Source: Paenibacillus endophyticus
GTDB lineage: Bacteria; Bacillota; Bacilli; Paenibacillales; Paenibacillaceae
DNA: 64,000 nt
NCBI RefSeq assembly: GCF_014192395.1
Contig: NZ_JACHXW010000026.1
Span: 46,498 to 110,497, forward strand
Reading direction: 5' to 3'
A program made the translations under genes and the position numbers. The notes under the pieces are model-generated. The model had not been told where the DNA came from and ran no database searches. It worked only from the letters and a program-made list of their open reading frames with translations. Below, one piece after another: positions 43,313 to 52,279 of the stretch. The number at the start of each line of letters is the position of its first letter. Positions within the stretch are counted from its first letter, which is position 1.

Positions 43313-43336
43313 ATAAGGCCCAATAATGGGCCTTAT
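43313..43336 (+). terminator. Hairpin after the gene fragment
   Basis: Perfect 9-bp stem ATAAGGCCC / GGGCCTTAT with a 6-nt loop. The T-run is weak. Confidence 0.5.
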
Positions 43337-43405
43337 CGAGTAACGCTATAAAACCAAGCAGTCCGAACGCATGGAGGTTACGTCTAGACTGTATATGAGC
43401 AGAAG

Positions 43406-43528
43406 TTAGTAACCGCCGCCGTATCCGCCACCAAAAATTCCACAGCTACAAGAGATAATTACCAACAAAATAAAAAGTACCAATATAAAACCAATACTGT
43501 TATTAGCGCCGCCTACAAAACCACCCAT
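43406..43528 (-). CDS. YjcZ-like small spore peptide (40 aa)
   Basis: Very short gene. The product begins MGGFVGGANNSIGFILVL, continues as one hydrophobic helix (about residues 11-28), and ends SCSCGIFGGGYGGGY. This Gly-rich start, single membrane helix and Gly/Tyr tail are the layout of YjcZ/YuzG-type sporulation peptides of Bacillus and Paenibacillus. GGGAGGTG lies nine bases before the ATG and a candidate mother-cell promoter is at 43563-43571. Its molecular role is not established; the family is linked to spore formation by expression. Confidence 0.75.
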   Translation of the reverse strand: MGGFVGGANNSIGFILVLFILLVIISCSCGIFGGGYGGGY

Positions 43529-43562
43529 TAAATCTTCACCTCCCAATGTCTTGAGTACCATG

Positions 43563-43571
43563 TAGATTATG
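43563..43571 (-). promoter_or_regulatory. Candidate sigma-K -10 element
   Basis: Minus-strand CATAATCTA matches the sigma-K -10 pattern CATANNNTA, 35 bp before the YjcZ-like ATG, with an AC dinucleotide about 16 bp further upstream as minimal -35. Short motif, so only suggestive. Confidence 0.4.
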
Positions 43572-43740
43572 TGAAGATGGCACTTTGTGTTTGGACGTTT
43601 GTGACGTAATGATATTAGCCCAAATGAAATCCAAAAGACGGCAAATGCTGAGATGGCTTTTTTCCATAAAGCTTATTTTCTTTTAGGAATAGGAGGCAGG
43701 CGAAAAGGAAGTCTCCTTCAAATAAAAAGTCCCAATAAAG

Positions 43741-43800
43741 TGATTGACCAATCAATAACGAGGTGGTAAGATGAATCAAAGTTAGTGATTGATCAATTAC
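43741..43800 (+). promoter_or_regulatory. Two TetR-like operators upstream of the epimerase gene
   Basis: TGATTGACCAATCA (43741-43754) and GTGATTGATCAATTAC (43785-43800) are near-perfect palindromes of the same type. Between them is CGAGGTGGTAAG plus a four-codon frame (ATG, Asn, Gln, Ser, stop). A third copy lies at 44794-44809 after the gene. TetR-family repressors bind such sites, but no tetR gene adjoins. Confidence 0.55.
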
Positions 43801-43807
43801 AAATGAA

Positions 43808-44797
43808 ATGGGGCAAATAAAAATGGAAAAAGCGATTGTTATTGGAGCAACGGGCGGGACGGGAGCAGCAATCACGGAAGAATTGGTCAAACGGGGAATA
43901 CATACCATTGCTTTTGGACGTTCGCGTCAGAAATTGGAGCAGATTGCTGGAAAGCTGGGTAATCCTAAGCATTTGAAGCTTGCCGTAGGGAACGCTATGC
44001 GACCTGATGATATTGTAGCCGAGGCAGGCGACGCAGACGTATTGTTCCATTGCGCGAATGTACCCTATCACGAGATGGTGAATAATCTAATTCCGTTAGG
44101 CGAATCGGTGATGGAGGCGGCAGAACGGCTTGCGATTAAAGTTGTAGCGATTGACGGAATTTATCCGTATGGGAGAAGGCAGATGGATCTTGTCACGGAA
44201 GAACATCCCAAACAGCCTCATACGATAAAAGGAAAAGTACGTCTGGACTATGAACGGATGTTGTTCAGTAAGCGTTGGACCAAGGCCGAAGTCATGATTG
44301 TTCGCTTGCCCGATTATTATGGACCTACGGCTAATGAAGCCTCGTATTTAGGTTCTACCCTGGAAGCGATAGCTGCTGGAAAAATGGCTTTTTTTGTTGG
44401 AAACATGCATGTTCCACGCGAATTCGTCTATTTGCCTGATGCGGCTTCGATGGTTGCTGAGCTGGCAGGCAAAAGCTTCGCTTATGGGCAGAACTGGAAT
44501 ATACCGGGAGCCGGGCTTATTTCGGGGCGAGAAATTGTACGGATTGCACAAAAGGCCATCGGCCAAGCTAAACCGGTCATACCGATGAGAAAATTTGGTT
44601 TATCGTTGATAGGCATGAGAGTGCCCGTGATGAAAGAAGTCGTCGAGATGCTTTATTTAACCGAAGATCCGCTGACGCTGAGTGGAGAAAAATACAAACG
44701 ATTTATCGGACCGATCACCGCGACGCCTTTCCAAGAGGGTATTACCGCGACTGTGTTGGCATTGCAGGAAAGCAAGGCATCTCTTGCACTAAAGTGA
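43808..44797 (+). CDS. NAD-dependent epimerase/dehydratase-like atypical SDR (329 aa)
   Basis: Rossmann-fold protein of the extended/atypical SDR group. The dinucleotide motif VIGATGGTGAAI lies at about 10-21 and LFHCANVPYHE follows; the active-site Tyr position falls in IDGIYPYGR, where the usual YxxxK is not obvious, so catalysis may differ or the protein may be an NmrA-like sensor or reductase. ATG 43808 lacks a good SD; ATG 43823, using GGGG as SD, is possible and would remove five residues. TetR-like operators flank the gene, pointing to induction by a small, possibly toxic compound. Confidence 0.75.
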   Translation: MGQIKMEKAIVIGATGGTGAAITEELVKRGIHTIAFGRSRQKLEQIAGKLGNPKHLKLAVGNAMRPDDIVAEAGDADVLFHCANVPYHEMVNNLIPLGESVMEAAERLAIKVVAIDGIYPYGRRQMDLVTEEHPKQPHTIKGKVRLDYERMLFSKRWTKAEVMIVRLPDYYGPTANEASYLGSTLEAIAAGKMAFFVGNMHVPREFVYLPDAASMVAELAGKSFAYGQNWNIPGAGLISGREIVRIAQKAIGQAKPVIPMRKFGLSLIGMRVPVMKEVVEMLYLTEDPLTLSGEKYKRFIGPITATPFQEGITATVLALQESKASLALK

Positions 44798-44809
44798 TTG
44801 ATCAATCAA
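44794..44809 (+). promoter_or_regulatory. Third TetR-like operator
   Basis: TGATTGATCAATCA (44795-44808) is a perfect palindrome overlapping the epimerase stop codon. It is followed by GGGAGGG and an ATG whose frame stops after two codons (44838), as if a second regulated gene had once started here. Confidence 0.5.
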
Positions 44810-44990
44810 TCATTAGGGAGGGAAACAGCGTTTAAAATGACGTAGTATGGGCAACAGTCGACTGCAAGCTGACAGCTGGGTTGCAAGTAGTTCCAGAACC
44901 AGAAACTACCTGCCTTTTATTGAAACTTTTTCCAATTAAATGCGTCTAATGGATGCGGTTATTTTGGGATGGATAAAAGGGGGGGCTGTC

Positions 44991-47390
44991 ATGAATCGGC
45001 GTATGCGAACTTTCATCATACTGGGTAGCATTACCGTTATAACGCTTTCCATTGTATTGTTCTACTCAATAGCTACTAAGAAAGCCAATCATGTGCCTGC
45101 TGTGGAGCCTGCAGTTTCTATAGAATTGCCTGATGCGGGAGAAAGTGCTTGGCAGCCCATGGAAGGCGAATTTATGACTGACAAAAAGGAGCCTCAGGTG
45201 CTGTGGAAGCGAGGTCCGCAAACGATTTATGTGCAGGATCTTCATCTCTACTACATCTCGGACGAAGCGGGTGAGGAAGTGCTGCACGAATGGAAGAAAC
45301 CGCTGTCTGCGCAGGCATGGTTGAATGGAGAGCATCTGCTCATTGGCACCCAGCTTATAGAGGAGGGTTCCGGGAAAGAGGGACGCCGAGGAGATTGGAT
45401 GGCGGTTCGTATAGAGCCTAAGCCGGTCGTGACGACTCAGGAGGAATTATTTTTTGGGCCGCAAGAGGTGCTGACCATGACGGCGGCAAAGGAACCGCGT
45501 CTATTCTTCGTCAAAGCGATCAATGGACCTGGCTTCTCGGAGCATATATTTGATCCCTCCAGCAATAAGTGGGTATCTTTGAATAGGCAGTTCATCGATG
45601 ATGCTGCTATGAAAAAAACGGAAAAGGCACAAGGCTTGCATTACTTCTCTGATACTCAATCGTTTCATGGGACTTCAATCTACGCTTTCACCGATGAGAT
45701 TGGCGGCATTGTCTATATCCCAGAACCTAATAATGATGCGTGGCGCTATGCCGGTTATGAGCTGATTGACGCCAAGCAGGTGACCTTTCTGGAGGATTCC
45801 CCGCAGTTCATAGGACGTTTCCGCAGCCAGGACGGGCAGGAAGCATTGACGTTTATCAATAATGGATTTAGCTCCCTGCTTCCGGCAGAGCCAAGATTGT
45901 GGCAGAAAGATTGGCAAGCGCTGAATCCCCGTACGTTCACATATGCTTCGCCTGGCCGGTTGGAGGTTATTCAATACAAGGACGGGGGCGCGAAAAAACG
46001 TAACCCGCCAATATACACGCAGTTCTCAACCCAAGGTGCAAAGCTTGCAGCTGCTAAAGGGTCGTTCATGGAATTTGAATTAAACGGGGAAACAAAATAT
46101 ATTTCCTGGCATGATCTCATTCATGCCGAGAATTCAAATCCGGAAGCGATCTGGGCGTCCGCCATAAACAATGTCACCGTAAAGCGAGAAAATCGGCCGC
46201 CCCATTCCTTTGATTGGGTTAGTCATGATGTACTGGAATGGAGCTTCGAGGAGGATAATACGAACGCTTCAATTCCAGCGAAGGTTAAGCAGGCGGTGGA
46301 CGAGGAGCATCAGGATTCAGATTATAGTTTTGCGAAGACATACCGTAAGTTCGGATCTCGGTGGTATGTGCTCGTTGACCGGCAATTCTACGAGTATAAA
46401 GACAACGAGCTTGTAAAAATCGGCGAATTGCCGATAAAGGTCACTGTTACTACTGGAGAAGGGTTTTCCAGTCGCGGAGCCAGAGATTTCGCTCGCGTGG
46501 CTGACGGATGGATCGTTGCGGATACGGAAGGCTCCCGGGTGCTCTTGCTGAATGATAAGCTGGAGATCAAGACAAAGCTCGAAGTTGCAGCTCCGTATCA
46601 GCTTGCGCTTGAAGGCGAGCAATTGCATATCGCTTCAACTGCTTACCGATACTCTACAGATATGGCATTGAGGCAAATGAGTGCCAAGCCGCAACCGTTT
46701 CAATCTACAGCCGGTATGAAAAAGACGGTGTTCGAGCATTTTCACCCACAAGAGTGGTATCAAGATCGGCAAAGCGGACTCACGTGGTACTATCTTAACG
46801 GTTATTTGTATCAGTATGATGAAGGGAAGCGGGAGTATCGTTCATCCTACATCGGTTATAATGAGAACGCGATAGCGGGGGTGCGGATTATTCCCTATGA
46901 AGATGAGGTCATTGTGTTGCTCGACCGCCGTTTAGAGCGTTTTGACCGACAAGGAAGATGGCTTAGCTCTTTAGCGTTCCCGCGTTCTGAGCCCGATGGC
47001 ATCTATGACCGTACGACTCAAGGGGAAAATAGCTTGATCATCGACGAGGCGACGGATGTCTTTTACCTTGTGCAGGGCTATCGCATTCTCGGAATTGATT
47101 GGAAGCGGAATGAGGTAAAAACGATCTTTCGGCAAAATTATGCAGATATTGGCGAGCTTATTAAACATGGGGGCTATCTGTACTTTATGTTGCGGAGCAA
47201 CGAGAACGATCGATATCGGCTTCAAGAGGAAGGGAAGAACGCAAGGACGAAGATGCATACCGAAATTGTGAAGATTGACCTGCGATCTCTCAGTGTGCAT
47301 CGGTCATTAGCAGAGGGCTATTATGACGAAATGTCCATAGATGCCGGCGCTGACTCTCAGCCTGCCTTCGTCCTGATGAGTTATTCCTAA
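44991..47390 (+). CDS. Large membrane-anchored protein of unknown function (799 aa)
   Basis: I do not recognise a domain. Residues ~6-28 form one hydrophobic helix preceded by NRRMR, so the rest is probably held outside the cytoplasm. The remaining ~770 residues are rich in predicted beta strands with recurring short motifs (YVQDLHLYYISDEAGEE, YDEGKREYRSS, VIVLLDRRLERFDRQGRW, LVQGYRILGID), reminiscent of beta-propeller blades. The frame opens earlier, but ATG 44991 directly after GGGGGGG is the proper start. Transcribed alone. Possible roles in surface binding or signalling are guesses. Confidence 0.75.
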   Translation: MNRRMRTFIILGSITVITLSIVLFYSIATKKANHVPAVEPAVSIELPDAGESAWQPMEGEFMTDKKEPQVLWKRGPQTIYVQDLHLYYISDEAGEEVLHEWKKPLSAQAWLNGEHLLIGTQLIEEGSGKEGRRGDWMAVRIEPKPVVTTQEELFFGPQEVLTMTAAKEPRLFFVKAINGPGFSEHIFDPSSNKWVSLNRQFIDDAAMKKTEKAQGLHYFSDTQSFHGTSIYAFTDEIGGIVYIPEPNNDAWRYAGYELIDAKQVTFLEDSPQFIGRFRSQDGQEALTFINNGFSSLLPAEPRLWQKDWQALNPRTFTYASPGRLEVIQYKDGGAKKRNPPIYTQFSTQGAKLAAAKGSFMEFELNGETKYISWHDLIHAENSNPEAIWASAINNVTVKRENRPPHSFDWVSHDVLEWSFEEDNTNASIPAKVKQAVDEEHQDSDYSFAKTYRKFGSRWYVLVDRQFYEYKDNELVKIGELPIKVTVTTGEGFSSRGARDFARVADGWIVADTEGSRVLLLNDKLEIKTKLEVAAPYQLALEGEQLHIASTAYRYSTDMALRQMSAKPQPFQSTAGMKKTVFEHFHPQEWYQDRQSGLTWYYLNGYLYQYDEGKREYRSSYIGYNENAIAGVRIIPYEDEVIVLLDRRLERFDRQGRWLSSLAFPRSEPDGIYDRTTQGENSLIIDEATDVFYLVQGYRILGIDWKRNEVKTIFRQNYADIGELIKHGGYLYFMLRSNENDRYRLQEEGKNARTKMHTEIVKIDLRSLSVHRSLAEGYYDEMSIDAGADSQPAFVLMSYS

Positions 47391-47617
47391 AGACTTATCG
47401 GCTAACTGGGTGCGATCACAATTGTAACAGCCGCAGGTGAAGCCTATTATGAAAAGCGCGACTCATACAGGCTCAGAGACAGCTTATTTTCATGATTATT
47501 CATTACAATTTAATTGAATGAAATATAATTTCTTAATAATAATTGAGTTTTAATTTTACATTACACTGTTATAGTACTCCTTGAATATAGATTTTACTAA
47601 GGAGTGAAGGGAAAGTA
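47391..47617. other. AT-rich upstream region of the metallophosphoesterase
   Basis: Very AT-rich from about 47500; several TATAAT-like hexamers (for example within GAAATATAATTTC) are present but no confident -35 at proper spacing. AAGGAGTG lies before the next ATG. Confidence 0.35.
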
Positions 47618-50600
47618 ATGAAAGCAAAAGTATTATATAAGACAATAGTAATCGCATCAATGATAACGCTGCTGGGGGGAGGATTAAATACAGGAGTTGG
47701 TCATAAAAATTATATATATGCAGCAGATGCAACTGCGCCATCCGTCCTGATTGAAGATTTTGAAGATGGAATCTCAGATGTGAAATTTAATCCTAAACGT
47801 ATGTACGACGCTACGCTGCACTTGGAAAACAACAAAAAGCATGTAAGAAACGGACAATATTCGGCTAGAATTGATTACGATATGATTGGCATAGTAGATA
47901 ATCCCTCTCAAATTGAAGTAGGGTATAACACAGGAAATATTCCAGTAACCGGTTACCCTACTAAAGTAGGCATGTGGGTTTATGGGAACAATGAAGGGCA
48001 TTTGCTAACGACAAAATTTAGAGATGCGGGTGGATCATCGTTCCAAGCAGAATTCTATAATGCGGATCAATTAGGTGTTGACTGGTCTGGTTGGAAATAT
48101 ATTGAGGCGAATATTCCGCAGGGTAAACCAGGTCCGTTTGTCCTTGAATTGTTTTTTCAATTGAAACAATCGAATATGAGCAAGAAAAATAAGGGCTCTA
48201 TTTGGGTAGATGATATTGCCTTTATCTATGAGGAAGCTGACGAGGATAAAGACGTTCCAATCATTAAACCTATAGCACCTGCCCCGAATGAAATATTAAC
48301 CGCGCCACTTGATGAGTTAAAGGTTGAGTTGACGGATAACGGATTAGGTCTGGATTTGGATACATTATCTGTTCTTTTGGATGAAACGGATATTACTGAT
48401 GAAGTGCAGTATTCTCCAGATACAAATTTATTAACGTATCCAGGAGAATATGTAGATGGCGGTTATCATGAGCTTGTTATTGAAGTGAAGGATAAGGCTG
48501 GTAATCCAGCAGGGAGAACATTCGCCTTCACGATGAGTGCAGGAGAGCGTTTATTCATGACTGCTGATAAGGAAGCAGTAAGTAATGAAATTTATCCAGT
48601 TCAAGTTAGCATTAAAGATTATTTGAATGCAGATTCGGCAAAATTCGCATTACGTTATGATGCATCTATCCTTCAAATCGAGAGCATTACTCAAGTGACT
48701 GGAGCTACCCTAGCCTCGGATATTGATAATGAGAATGGAATGGTTCAGGTTACGCTGGACAACATACCAGCAGTTGCAGCTAATGGTATCGTTACTGTTA
48801 ACTTTAGAGTAAGTCCTCATGCTGTACTAGAGCGCGGCGAAGATTACAAAACCATAACGATGAGCCATACAACTCTTACTGCGGGCCAAGTTCAGACCAG
48901 CTCACCGCTAGCCGCTCCAATTCACTACACAATTGCATTTCCATATCAGCTGGAAATGACGGGAGTTGGTTTGGGCACCCCTTCTTCATTTACTGTATTA
49001 GATCGTGAGGGTAAACCGTTTGAAGGGGCAGATATTGTCTTCACTGGATTGTTAAAGCAAAGCTCAGTCATAACAGTTAACACTGTAACTTCTAATGTAT
49101 ATGAGGACGATGACACATCTTCTGATGTATTAATGGTAGCTAAAGCTGGTGAACGTTATTATGCTTCAGCAGAAGCTGAAGATGGATTATTCGAGGTTAT
49201 TTTTACAGATGGTCAGACAACAGGCTATATCGCTGAAGCTGATGTCAGCAGCCAGCTATTGAATGGCAGTCTTGGTAAAACAGATGCTAAAGGACAATTA
49301 ATGACTGACTTAACGACATTGGCACTTGGAACTTATCAGGTTCAAGCTGTCAACGGTGACCAGAACAGTAAGGTCGTCAATTATGAAGTCGTTGAGCAGT
49401 ACGGCACAGAGATACCTCAAAATGTTCAAACCTATGTGGCAGAAGATATGTCTTCGCAGCTTAGCGCTGCATGGCAAACAAATCCTGACCGGACATTTAC
49501 TTATATTCAATATATTGAGGCTAGTGAATGGGGAGCAGCGGAAAACGCGGATATGAATCATGTAAAACAGCAGCAAGCTGAGAGTGAGCTTCAGGTGCTT
49601 AGCATGAAGGAAAATGGATCGAAGGGCGAGATCCGGTTCCATAATGTCTTGATTGAAGGCTTGAAAGCAGATACCACTTATAAATATCGTGTAGGTTATG
49701 AGGATAATTGGTCGGAGTGGCATGAATATTCGACAGTTGATCAGAATAAATCAACACCGACCTCATTCTTGTATGTTACAGATTCTCATACGAATCAATC
49801 ACAAGGAATACAGGCCTACCAAGAACTTATGAATAGTGCATTGAAACAGCATCCATCGACACAGTTTGTTATGCATGGCGGGGATATGGTTGATGTAGGC
49901 GGCGCATTTGAAGAATGGCAAAAATTCTGGCAAGCATCTTCGGTCTATGCAACAAAAATTCCAACTGCTCTAACATTGGGAAATCATGATGTGAAGAGCG
50001 AGGGGAAGGAAGTATTCACCAAGGGTGCGAATTTTCCAAAGAACGGGCCAGAATCTCAACTGCAATATGTGTATTCCTATGATGTCGATGATACTCATTT
50101 TGTCATATTAAACTCAGAGGGCACAGAGGAACAAATGATTGATCAAGCAGCATGGTTGGAAGAAGATTTGGATAAAAATAATAAAAAATGGACGATCGCT
50201 ATGTTTCACCGTCCTGCCTACCATACAGAAAATGGTCGAGAAACCCTAGTGGAGTATACACAAACGTATTTTGCACCAATATTAGAAGAGAAAAAAGTTG
50301 ATTTGGTTCTCGTTGGTCATGATCATGTGTATGCGCGTACCTATCCCATGCAGAATGGAAAGCCCAATAAGGCTACAAATGAAGGTACCGTATATCTTGA
50401 TGGCGGTGCATCAGGCTGGAAATTCTATGATGGTACGCAATATAATTATTTGAGTCATATATTCGATGAGAACATTCCTGTATATTCCGCTATTGAAATT
50501 ACTGAAGATGGGATTCATGTGGAAGCACGTACGAGTGCGGGGGATAAGATCGATGAGTTTTCCGTCGTAAAAGCAGCGGAAAGCGAGCCGTCAACGCCGA

Positions 50601-51286
50601 CACCAACACCAACACCAACACCAACACCAACACCAACACCAACACCAACACCAACAACAAAACCAACACCGACACCAACGTCTTTGGAGCTGGTCTTCAA
50701 CGACAAGGTAGATGTTGATGCAGTTAAGGCTATCGTAGAAAAAGAAAAAACTGCTCCTGCTTTAAGCTTTACAGATGTCTTAGCATCTTCGTGGAGTGCC
50801 TCAGTAATTGAGCGTGCGGCTAAGATGGGAATTGTAACGGGATACAGTGATGGTTCATACCATCCTAATGCAAAGGTAACTCGCGCCGAATTCGCCACGA
50901 TGCTTGCCAAAGCTTTTGGCCTAACGGCTGCAAGCACTTCTTCATTCTCTGACACGCAAGGGCACTGGGCTTCAGGAGCAATTGCGGCCTTACAGGCTAA
51001 AGAGTTAATTACGGGCTATGGTGATGGTTCTTTCCATCCTAATCAAGAGATTTCTCGTGCTGAGATTGTTGTCATGCTTGCTCGTCTGACGAACTATAAT
51101 TCCAGCACATCCAATCTATTCACAGATGTAGGTACAAACTGGGCTTCTGAACCAATCAATGCTTTCGCCTCTGCAGGTATCGTCAGCGGTAAAGGCGACG
51201 GATTGTTCAAACCGAATGAAGCTGCTTCCCGAGCTGAGTCCGTTGCGATGATCATTCGTTTGTTGGATCAATTGCTTGTACAATAA
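47618..51286 (+). CDS. Secreted SLH-anchored metallophosphoesterase (1222 aa)
   Basis: Cell-surface phosphoesterase of the purple-acid-phosphatase-like type. Order: signal peptide to about 36; jelly-roll carbohydrate-binding-like module (~40-205); Ig-like module (~225-305); cohesin-like module (~310-440); SH3b-like insert (~485-545); fibronectin-like PAP N-domain (~600-705); catalytic domain (~715-965) with metal motifs Asp722-x-His724, GGD756, GNHD (788-791), His864 and GHDH (900-903); a Pro-Thr linker (~992-1018); three SLH repeats (~1048-1222). All metal ligands of the family are present, so it is likely active. The DNA is more AT-rich than the other SLH genes here. Substrate (phosphomonoester, teichoic acid, nucleotide) unknown. 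Confidence 0.85.
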   Translation: MKAKVLYKTIVIASMITLLGGGLNTGVGHKNYIYAADATAPSVLIEDFEDGISDVKFNPKRMYDATLHLENNKKHVRNGQYSARIDYDMIGIVDNPSQIEVGYNTGNIPVTGYPTKVGMWVYGNNEGHLLTTKFRDAGGSSFQAEFYNADQLGVDWSGWKYIEANIPQGKPGPFVLELFFQLKQSNMSKKNKGSIWVDDIAFIYEEADEDKDVPIIKPIAPAPNEILTAPLDELKVELTDNGLGLDLDTLSVLLDETDITDEVQYSPDTNLLTYPGEYVDGGYHELVIEVKDKAGNPAGRTFAFTMSAGERLFMTADKEAVSNEIYPVQVSIKDYLNADSAKFALRYDASILQIESITQVTGATLASDIDNENGMVQVTLDNIPAVAANGIVTVNFRVSPHAVLERGEDYKTITMSHTTLTAGQVQTSSPLAAPIHYTIAFPYQLEMTGVGLGTPSSFTVLDREGKPFEGADIVFTGLLKQSSVITVNTVTSNVYEDDDTSSDVLMVAKAGERYYASAEAEDGLFEVIFTDGQTTGYIAEADVSSQLLNGSLGKTDAKGQLMTDLTTLALGTYQVQAVNGDQNSKVVNYEVVEQYGTEIPQNVQTYVAEDMSSQLSAAWQTNPDRTFTYIQYIEASEWGAAENADMNHVKQQQAESELQVLSMKENGSKGEIRFHNVLIEGLKADTTYKYRVGYEDNWSEWHEYSTVDQNKSTPTSFLYVTDSHTNQSQGIQAYQELMNSALKQHPSTQFVMHGGDMVDVGGAFEEWQKFWQASSVYATKIPTALTLGNHDVKSEGKEVFTKGANFPKNGPESQLQYVYSYDVDDTHFVILNSEGTEEQMIDQAAWLEEDLDKNNKKWTIAMFHRPAYHTENGRETLVEYTQTYFAPILEEKKVDLVLVGHDHVYARTYPMQNGKPNKATNEGTVYLDGGASGWKFYDGTQYNYLSHIFDENIPVYSAIEITEDGIHVEARTSAGDKIDEFSVVKAAESEPSTPTPTPTPTPTPTPTPTPTPTTKPTPTPTSLELVFNDKVDVDAVKAIVEKEKTAPALSFTDVLASSWSASVIERAAKMGIVTGYSDGSYHPNAKVTRAEFATMLAKAFGLTAASTSSFSDTQGHWASGAIAALQAKELITGYGDGSFHPNQEISRAEIVVMLARLTNYNSSTSNLFTDVGTNWASEPINAFASAGIVSGKGDGLFKPNEAASRAESVAMIIRLLDQLLVQ
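50597..50680 (+). repeat. Tandem hexanucleotide repeat encoding a Thr-Pro linker
   Basis: About a dozen units of CCAACA with a few variants (CCGACA, ACAACAAAA), coding (Thr-Pro)n between the catalytic domain and the SLH repeats. Unit length is a multiple of three, so slippage changes linker length without frameshift. Confidence 0.85.
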
Positions 51287-51426
51287 GTTGTTAGAACTTA
51301 TATTAACCTAAACCTTTCACGGAAATTCCAGTATCCCCGCAAGGAGCCATACTATATTTGCTGTAAATCTTAAGCGGATATTGAAGCTGAAGATGGAGAA
51401 GTCCGGATTCTCATTTCCTCAAGGTT

Positions 51427-51478
51427 CAAAAATAGAAGACATCGGTTCCCGAAATGGGATACAGATGTCTTCTATTTG
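51427..51478 (+). terminator. Terminator of the metallophosphoesterase gene
   Basis: Stem AAATAGAAGACATC / GATGTCTTCTATTT with a T-rich tail, about 140 bp after the stop codon. The sequence between 51287 and 51426 shows nothing else. Confidence 0.75.
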
Positions 51479-51544
51479 TATTTGCCAATAAACAGAACCA
51501 AAGATAGTATGAGTATAATTGCAAACAAGGAGTGTGATCGTAAA

Positions 51545-52183
51545 GTGGAGGAGAAAGGAACGGTAGTATCGATGTTATCCTCGCAGACTGGAGATTCCAC
51601 GCAGCAATCGAATGAGAATGCAGCGTTAACGTGCAAAGAAAACCCAGTTTTATTAAAACAAATGGCAGAAGGAATATTACATTCGGACTTCAAAATTGCC
51701 GGAGATTGTGCAGAGGTTTTTTCAAAGGTAGCAGAAACTCACCCCCACCTAGTTGCGCTATATGCCGAACAGCTCCTCTCTTCGATTCATCATAAGCATA
51801 CACGGGTACGATGGGAGTCGATGCATGCTGTTGCATTCATAAGTCCTCTTATATCTAGTCGGATAATCACTGCACTTGGGGACTTGCAAGAAAGAATGTT
51901 CTCAGATAAAAGCACGATTGTAAAAGACTACTCGATACTTTGTTTGGGGAATGCGGCATCCTGCGGTGAATCGGAAGCCAAAATGATCCTGCCGATATTA
52001 AAGCAGGGACTCTTGCAATTAGGTGATAAGTTTATTTCAAAATTGTTAACCGCTATGATTGGAGTAGCGAAGGTCTCCCCTAGTTTAGCGGCCGAAGTTT
52101 TAATGTATGGATATGAATATGAGACTCACCCCAAAAGCTCCGTTCAAAAGGCGGCGAAAAAGTTAATGAAAGCAGCCCAATAG
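51545..52183 (+). CDS. HEAT-repeat-like protein (212 aa)
   Basis: All-alpha protein. After an N-terminal low-complexity stretch, helices from about residue 40 form HEAT/ARM-type pairs (KIAGDCAEVFSKVAETHPHLVALYAEQLL, TRVRWESMHAVAFISPLI, IVKDYSILCLGNAA), the arrangement of scaffold or binding proteins. No catalytic motif, signal peptide or membrane helix. The start is uncertain: GTG 51545 follows AAGGAG at 12 bases; the in-frame ATG 51509 and ATG 51572 are alternatives. The longest open frame begins inside the upstream terminator and is excluded. Function unknown. Confidence 0.6.
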   Translation: MEEKGTVVSMLSSQTGDSTQQSNENAALTCKENPVLLKQMAEGILHSDFKIAGDCAEVFSKVAETHPHLVALYAEQLLSSIHHKHTRVRWESMHAVAFISPLISSRIITALGDLQERMFSDKSTIVKDYSILCLGNAASCGESEAKMILPILKQGLLQLGDKFISKLLTAMIGVAKVSPSLAAEVLMYGYEYETHPKSSVQKAAKKLMKAAQ

Positions 52184-52279
52184 ATCGCTTATTCTGAAAG
52201 AGGAGAATGGCATGCGTATATGGTTGGTTTGAATTTCGTCTATGTTAGGTTGGACACGAAAGAGACGGGAGGAAAGGGA

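Noticed and set aside
43480..43500. AAAAAGTACCAATAT as a third copy of the 48-bp regulatory element
   Set aside because: Only about 12 bases match and they lie inside the small YjcZ-like coding sequence; the rest of the element is absent.
50597..50680. Short regular repeats as a possible CRISPR array
   Set aside because: Units of six bases without spacers, in frame inside a coding gene; it is a Thr-Pro linker.
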